Of a stretch of 64,000 bases of DNA, positions 59,092 to 64,000 are shown in pieces. The translations under genes and the position numbers were made by a program. The notes beneath the pieces are model-generated. The model did not search any database. It was not told where the DNA came from and worked only from the letters and a program-made list of their open reading frames with translations. The stretch is from Sphingomonas arvum (lineage in GTDB: Bacteria > Pseudomonadota > Alphaproteobacteria > Sphingomonadales > Sphingomonadaceae), in contig NZ_JAPDOB010000001.1 of NCBI RefSeq assembly GCF_026013565.1, positions 1,390,178 to 1,454,177 on the forward strand. The letters are read 5' to 3'. Within the stretch, counting starts at the first letter, position 1. Each line of letters opens with the position of its first letter.

Positions 59092-59952
59092 ATGGGCTTG
59101 ATGCGAAAAGTGGCTCTCGGAGCCGGCGCGGTGCTCGGCGCCGGGGTGGCGCTCGGGGCGGTCTACCGGCAATCGGGGGCGCGCGACGAGCAGCGGGTGC
59201 ACCGCGCCATGCTCGACGCAGCCGAACTCGCCCAAGCCCGGTTTGACGAACAGATGCTCGCTGGCCTGCCCGAGGTCGCAAAGCGCTACCTACGCCACGC
59301 GATCGCGCCCGGCACACCGCTGGCGACCACGGTCGAGCTGGACATGCGCGGCACCTTCCTGCTCGGCGATACGGCCGAGGCCGCGCGGGCCTATGCCATG
59401 ACGGCGCGTGAGACGCTGGCGCCTTCCCGAAGCGCCTTCCTGTGGCAGCCGCGCCTGGTTCGCGGGCCGGTGATCATCACGGGTTCTGACGGGTTGCACG
59501 ATGGCAAGGCATGGACCCGCTTCTGGGTCGCCGGGCTGGTGCCGGTCGTCAACGAGGTAAGCAGCGGCCCGGACCTCGTCCGCTCGGCCGCTTTCCGCGC
59601 GGCAGCGGAGGCGATCTGGGTGCCGTCAACACTCCTGCCGCAAGCGGGCGCGCGCTGGCGGCAGGTCGGGCCCGACCAAGCCGAGGTTTCGGTGCCGACG
59701 GTCGCGGGACCGATCGCCAATCGCCTGACGCTGGCGCCGGACGGCCGCCTGCTCGAGGTGGTGGGTCAGCGCTGGAGCAACGCCAACCCCGACAAGGTCT
59801 TCCGTCTGCAGCCGTTCGGGGGCACCGTGCTGGCGGAGCGGCGGTTCGGCGGATTTACGGTGCCCGCCCGGGTCAGCATCGGCAATCACTTCGGCACGCC
59901 CGACTTCCTGCCGTTCTTCCAGGCCGAGATCACGGCGGCGCGCTTCCGCTAG
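59092..59952 (+). CDS. DUF6544-like protein, membrane-anchored, unknown function
   Basis: About 286 residues. A hydrophobic N-terminal segment (VALGAGAVLGAGVALGAVY) likely anchors it to the inner membrane. The body resembles proteins of the DUF6544/DUF6920 type: LPEVAKRYLRHAIAPGTPLATTVEL, LVRGPVIITGSDGLHDGKAWTRFW, and a C-terminal beta-rich part. No catalytic residues can be named. ATG 59092 or 59101 may be the start. It ends 4 bp into the convergent fadD gene. Confidence 0.65.
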   Translation: MGLMRKVALGAGAVLGAGVALGAVYRQSGARDEQRVHRAMLDAAELAQARFDEQMLAGLPEVAKRYLRHAIAPGTPLATTVELDMRGTFLLGDTAEAARAYAMTARETLAPSRSAFLWQPRLVRGPVIITGSDGLHDGKAWTRFWVAGLVPVVNEVSSGPDLVRSAAFRAAAEAIWVPSTLLPQAGARWRQVGPDQAEVSVPTVAGPIANRLTLAPDGRLLEVVGQRWSNANPDKVFRLQPFGGTVLAERRFGGFTVPARVSIGNHFGTPDFLPFFQAEITAARFR

Positions 59953-61634
59953 GCGGCGATCAGCGGCTCCGTGGCCGCAGCATGGCGAGCGCGTTCCTCG
60001 GCCTGCAGGGCCTTGCGATCCGGCTTGCCGATCAGCGTCTTGGGCAGCTCGGGCCGGATCTCCAGCTCGCTGACACGCTCATGCTTGCCGATCTTGGCGT
60101 TGAGAAACGCCTTTAGCTCGTCCGGCGTGGCCGCGGCGTCGGGCTTAAGCGCGACAAAGGCCTTCGGCCGCTCCCCTACCCGTTCGTCCTCGGCGGCGAT
60201 GATGATGGCCTCGGCCACGGCCGGGTGACGGGCAAGGACGGCTTCGAGCTGGCTGGGGAAGACCTTGAAGCCGCCCACGTTGATCATGTCCTTCAGCCGG
60301 TCGACGATGCGCAGGTAGCCGTCAGCCTCGATCAGGCCGACGTCGCCGGTCCGGAACTCGCCGCCGGCAAGCGGCTCGACCCCGCCTTCGGCCTGACGCC
60401 AATAGCCAGTCATCACCTGCGGGCCGCTGATGACGATCTCGCCGCGTTCGCCCTGCGGCTGCTCCGTTCCGTCCTCGGCGAGAATGCGGACGGCGGTGCC
60501 GGGCAGCGGCTGGCCGACAGTGCCGGCGCGCGCTTCGCCGTGGTATGGGTTGACGGAAACCACGCCCGCGCTTTCGGTCATGCCATAGCCTTCCAGCACA
60601 CGAGCGTTCGTCGCCGCCTCGAACCGCTCCTTGAGCGCCGGGGTCATCGCCGCACCGCCTGAAAAGGCCTGGTTGACGCTGTCGAAGGTCGCGGCGGAGC
60701 AGCTTGGATGGTCGATCAAAGCCTGGAACATGGCCGGCACGCCCGCCATGTCGGTGCACCGCCGGCGGCGAATGGCGGCCAGCGCCTCGGCGGCGTCGAA
60801 CTTGGGCAGCAGCACGATCTCGGCCGCGCTCAGGACCGACCGGTTGAGGATCGCGGTATTCGCGAAGATGTGGAACAGCGGCAGGCAGCCGAGCACCCGC
60901 CCTTCGTCGCGCGGCCGCTCCGGATCGATCGCCTCCAGCTGCAGCGCATTGATGGTGAGGTTGGCGTGGCTCAGCGCCGCGCCCTTGGGGACGCCGGTGG
61001 TCCCGCCGGTATACTGGACCAGCGCGATGTCGCGGATCGGGTCGACCGTGCTGGCTACATAGGCACCGTCGTTCGCGAGCAGATCGGCCCAGCGCGTCAC
61101 GCGCGGGTCCGTGGGCAGGGCCTGCCGCTCCTTGCGCTTGAACAGGCGGAAGCCGATCGCCTTGGCCGTTGGCAGCACTTCGGCGAGTGTTCCGACTAGG
61201 ACGTGCTTGACCGCGTCTTCGTCGAGCAGCCGCTTGATCGGCGGCCACAGCCGGGCGAGATCGAGGCAGACCATCGCGTCGATGCCGGAGTCCTGCGCCT
61301 GCGCCAGCACCTCGTCGGGCGAATAAAGCGGCGAGAAGTTGACCACCGTCGCGCCGGCCAGCAACGCGCCATAGTAAGCCGCCGGATAGTGCGGCGTGTT
61401 GGGCAGGAACAGGCCAATCCGGCTGCCCTTCCCCAGGCCCAGCTGCTGAACGCCGCGCGCGAACCGCTGCGCCTGGTCGAGCAGTTCCGAATAGAGCGTT
61501 CGGCGGCCGTAGAAATCAAGCGCGATGCCGCTCGGCTTGGCGGCCGCGCTGCGGGTCAGCAGCTCGTGAACGGCGAGCGGCTGCAATCGCTCATCCCAGC
61601 GGCAAGCGTGGCTGTAATGCTCGTCCCAGATCAT
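59949..61634 (-). CDS. Long-chain fatty-acid-CoA ligase (AMP-binding)
   Basis: About 561 residues. It belongs to the adenylate-forming superfamily: P-loop YTGGTTGVPKGAALSH, LEGYGMTESAGVV, GEFRTGDVGLIEADGYL, the hinge DRLKDMINVGGFKVFPSQLE and the C-terminal catalytic Lys in PKTLIGKPDRKAL. It activates fatty acids for beta-oxidation or lipid synthesis, fitting the two acyl-CoA dehydrogenases nearby. The ATG at 61634 is preferred; a GTG at 61670 would add 12 residues. Confidence 0.9.
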   Translation of the reverse strand: MIWDEHYSHACRWDERLQPLAVHELLTRSAAAKPSGIALDFYGRRTLYSELLDQAQRFARGVQQLGLGKGSRIGLFLPNTPHYPAAYYGALLAGATVVNFSPLYSPDEVLAQAQDSGIDAMVCLDLARLWPPIKRLLDEDAVKHVLVGTLAEVLPTAKAIGFRLFKRKERQALPTDPRVTRWADLLANDGAYVASTVDPIRDIALVQYTGGTTGVPKGAALSHANLTINALQLEAIDPERPRDEGRVLGCLPLFHIFANTAILNRSVLSAAEIVLLPKFDAAEALAAIRRRRCTDMAGVPAMFQALIDHPSCSAATFDSVNQAFSGGAAMTPALKERFEAATNARVLEGYGMTESAGVVSVNPYHGEARAGTVGQPLPGTAVRILAEDGTEQPQGERGEIVISGPQVMTGYWRQAEGGVEPLAGGEFRTGDVGLIEADGYLRIVDRLKDMINVGGFKVFPSQLEAVLARHPAVAEAIIIAAEDERVGERPKAFVALKPDAAATPDELKAFLNAKIGKHERVSELEIRPELPKTLIGKPDRKALQAEERARHAAATEPLIAA

Positions 61635-61753
61635 GGCCGCGGCCGCCTTTTCGCTCCTGCCCGAGGTCACACAAACCCCCGAGCAACTTCAACCAAGCTG
61701 CGCGGCAAAGGTTTCAGACCGGTAACGACCCACGCCGATGCCGATCGGAGGCT

Positions 61754-63139
61754 TCAGATGCCGTCGCCCCCCAGCGCCCGGTAGACAGTTACCGCATTCC
61801 GCGCCTGCGTGAACTGCACCTGCACCAGGGAGCGCTGGGCGGAGTAGGCAGTGCGCTGGGCATCAAGGGTGGCGAGGTACGGATCAATACCCTCGCGATA
61901 CCGGGCGGTGACCAGCCGCAGGGTCTCATTGGCCGCCGCGGCATTACGGCGGGTAGCGGCGACCCGGTCGACTAGGGTGCTCCGGTCGGCCAACGCGTCG
62001 GCCACCTCGCGAAAAGCGGTCTGAATGGTCCGCTCGTAGGTCGCGACGGCGGCCCGCTGCTCGGCCTGGCGGAGCCGGACGTTGGCCCGGCGCGCGCCCC
62101 CGCTGAAGATACTGTAGTCGGCGCGGACCCCAGCCGAAAAGTTGAAGGCGCCACCGCTGAACAGGCCAGTCAGCGTATCGCTGGCCAAGCCAAGCAGGCC
62201 GGTCAGCGAGATGGTCGGGAACAGGGCAGCGCGGGCGGCCCCGATTTCGGCATTGGTGGCGCGAAGCTCGAATTCGGACTGGATGACGTCCGGCCGGCGC
62301 AGGAGGATGCGGGAGTCGAGCCCGGCTGGAAGCGCCGCGACGGTTCCGGCAGCCTGGTCGAGCGAGGTCGGCAGCAGGCTCGAGTCGACCGGCGCCCCGA
62401 CCAGCAGCTGCAGGAGATTGGCGTCCTGCGCCCTGAGCGCTCGTTGTTCGGCGAGGTCGGCACGGGCGGTTTCCAGCACCTGCTGCGCCTGCAGCAGGTC
62501 GGTCCGGGGCGCGACGCCGCCGCGCAGGCGCGCCTCGGTCAGGGCCCGGCTGCGTTCGGCCGAGCGAACGGTATCCTCGGCAATGGCAAGCAGCGAAGTA
62601 TCGGCGGCATGGGCCAGCCAGGCGTCAGCGATGTCGCCGATCAGCGCCACTCGGGTCGCCCGCTCGGCCGCACCAGTGGCGAACAGTCGCTCCTGCTCCG
62701 CCCGGGTCAGTGAGGCCAGGCGGCCGAAGAGGTCGAGCTCGAACGACGGCAGGACGTTGATCGCCGGGCTGAGCCGCACGCCGTTGATCCCGCCGAAGGG
62801 GTTCCGGCGGGGGTTGGCATCGAGGGTGGCGCTCGATCCCACCTGTGGCAGCTGGGCCGCACGCGCGATCCGCACCTGTTCCCGCGCGGCCGCGATGTTG
62901 GCCGCGGCAATCCTGAGGTCGCGGTTGTTGACCAGCGCCTGGGCGATCAGCGTCTGCAGCCGGATGTCACGGAAGACATCACGATGGGTGAAGTTCGGCA
63001 GCGCCGGCGCCTCGGCCAGGTACGGATCACCGGTCGGCCAGCTGAGCGGCACGGGCGCGGCCGGACGCAGGTAGGTCGGGTCGAGTGACGTGCAGCCGGC
63101 CAGCGCGGCTGCCGTCAGCAGGAGGACGGCGCGCTTCAT
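61754..63139 (-). CDS. RND efflux outer-membrane factor (OprM/NodT family lipoprotein)
   Basis: A 461-residue TolC-type channel. The lipoprotein signal is [10 protein letters not shown] (Cys16). Two homologous halves follow with characteristic long helices ([60 protein letters not shown]). It carries substrates across the outer membrane for the RND pump encoded just upstream; the ATG overlaps the pump's stop (ATGA). Confidence 0.93.
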   Translation of the reverse strand: MKRAVLLLTAAALAGCTSLDPTYLRPAAPVPLSWPTGDPYLAEAPALPNFTHRDVFRDIRLQTLIAQALVNNRDLRIAAANIAAAREQVRIARAAQLPQVGSSATLDANPRRNPFGGINGVRLSPAINVLPSFELDLFGRLASLTRAEQERLFATGAAERATRVALIGDIADAWLAHAADTSLLAIAEDTVRSAERSRALTEARLRGGVAPRTDLLQAQQVLETARADLAEQRALRAQDANLLQLLVGAPVDSSLLPTSLDQAAGTVAALPAGLDSRILLRRPDVIQSEFELRATNAEIGAARAALFPTISLTGLLGLASDTLTGLFSGGAFNFSAGVRADYSIFSGGARRANVRLRQAEQRAAVATYERTIQTAFREVADALADRSTLVDRVAATRRNAAAANETLRLVTARYREGIDPYLATLDAQRTAYSAQRSLVQVQFTQARNAVTVYRALGGDGI

Positions 63140-64000
63140 GCCCGCGCCTCGGCCGGGGCGGCAGGCGGCGGCGTGCGGCCGAAGCGTTCGCGGATCTTTG
63201 CCACCCCCCGCTTGGCGCCGAGCCGGACCAGCACGAAGAAGAACGGGATGTAGAAGATCGCGAGCACCGTTGCCGTGATCATGCCGCCGATCACCGAGGT
63301 ACCGATTGCGATCCGGCTGTTGGCGCCAGCACCGGTCGAAATCGCCAGCGGCATTACCCCGAAGATGAAGGCGAAGCTGGTCATCAGGATTGGCCGCAAG
63401 CGGATGCGGGCCGCTTCCAGCGCAGCATCGAGTACCGGCTTGCCCGCACGCTCGGCCTGCTCGGCGAATTCGATCATCAGAATGGCGTTCTTGGCGGCAA
63501 GGCCCATGGTCGTGAGCAGTCCGATCTGTAGGTAGACGTCGTTCTCCAGTCCGCGCAGCGTCACCGCGAAAATGGCGCCGACCAAGCCAAGCGGGATGAC
63601 CAGCAGCACGGCGACCGGGATCGTCCAGCTTTCGTAAAGGGCGGCGAGGCACAGGAAGACGACCAGCAGCGACAGGGCGTAGAGCAAGGGCGCCTGGCCG
63701 GACGACAGCCGTTCCTGGAAGGACGCACCCGACCAGGCCACGCTGGTGCCCGGGATCTGGGAGGCGAGTTCCTCCATCCGCTTCAAAGCAGTACCGGAGC
63801 TGACTCCGGGCGCCGGCTGCCCCTGGATCTCGAACGCCGGCACGCCCTGGAAGCGCGACAGGCTGCTCGGCCCGGTGCCCCAGTCGATCCGGGCGAAGGA
63901 GGAGAACGGCGACATCTGCCCGTCCGAGCCACGGACGTACCATTGGCTAAGGTCCGACGGATCGGAGCGGAACGGCTCGTCGCCCTGCACATAGACGCGC
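63136..64000 (-). CDS. RND efflux permease, C-terminal part (cut by window edge)
   Basis: The last 288 or so residues of an AcrB/MexB-type hydrophobe/amphiphile efflux permease. Seen are [20 protein letters not shown] of the porter domain and membrane helices [18 protein letters not shown] and [39 protein letters not shown] and the final helices follow. The frame is open to base 64000, so the start lies outside. It is the inner-membrane proton/drug antiporter of the pump. Confidence 0.93.
   Translation of the reverse strand, partial: RVYVQGDEPFRSDPSDLSQWYVRGSDGQMSPFSSFARIDWGTGPSSLSRFQGVPAFEIQGQPAPGVSSGTALKRMEELASQIPGTSVAWSGASFQERLSSGQAPLLYALSLLVVFLCLAALYESWTIPVAVLLVIPLGLVGAIFAVTLRGLENDVYLQIGLLTTMGLAAKNAILMIEFAEQAERAGKPVLDAALEAARIRLRPILMTSFAFIFGVMPLAISTGAGANSRIAIGTSVIGGMITATVLAIFYIPFFFVLVRLGAKRGVAKIRERFGRTPPPAAPAEARA

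Overview
This high-GC window looks like chromosome of an alphaproteobacterium, most likely a sphingomonad. The evidence is a CcrM-type GANTC methyltransferase, alphaproteobacterial-looking ArgG, ArgH and GyrA, a two-part PntA (PntAa/PntAb) transhydrogenase with an aa3-type cytochrome oxidase subunit IV gene upstream, an NnrU protein, and many TTG/GTG starts with 4-bp ATGA/GTGA overlaps. The assignment rests on recognised protein families, not on a database search. Nearly all the DNA is coding.

Layout. 1-4.5 kb: edge of a polysaccharide locus (two GT4 glycosyltransferases, a 2OG-Fe(II) oxygenase, an EpsG-like polymerase and a lasso-B2/transglutaminase-like protein), then a CAU-anticodon tRNA. 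4.6-11.6 kb: compact arginine regulon (argR divergent from argC-J-B-F-G, argH convergent), with ARG-box-like operators between argR and argC. ArgR, long-form ArgC, ArgJ, ArgB and ArgF look foreign to this lineage. 11.6-25 kb: PAS histidine kinase, TPR protein, yaaA, gyrA, host-attachment-type protein, GAF-GGDEF cyclase, the uvrC-recO-apaG-DUF488 operon, a Gre-family factor and an amino-acid racemase.

25-34 kb: the proton-translocating transhydrogenase genes, split into two blocks (pntAb-pntB and coxIV-pntAa) by oppositely oriented genes for a CHASE2-EAL protein, YjbQ and YbaK. In this gap lies an AT-rich promoter-like region, an 11-codon ORF and a strong intrinsic terminator, which together look like a small-RNA or leader unit. 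A small gene interrupted by TGA follows pntAa. 32.5-36 kb: degenerate NtrC-like regulator, retropepsin-like fragment, phosphodiester glycosidase lipoprotein and SDR.

36-47 kb: a long minus-strand run, POT transporter - amidohydrolase pair - nnrU - glmM - thiD/VOC fusion - rnhB - ccrM - folP. Seven GANTC sites lie in about 150 bp upstream of ccrM. 47-64 kb: nitroreductase, a GntR regulator that is probably leaderless, acyl-CoA dehydrogenase, sua5/tsaC, ZIP transporter, msrA, a PilZ / response regulator / EAL group, a catabolic cluster (AmaB-like ALDH, aminotransferase, CaiB CoA-transferase, acyl-CoA dehydrogenase), fadD, and the end of an RND efflux operon running off the right edge.

The strongest leads are the apparently imported arginine block, the unassigned small transcript at 29.7-29.9 kb, the GANTC cluster before ccrM, the ThiD-VOC fusion, and the split pnt locus with its TGA-interrupted gene. 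No CRISPR array, rRNA, transposase or prophage was seen.
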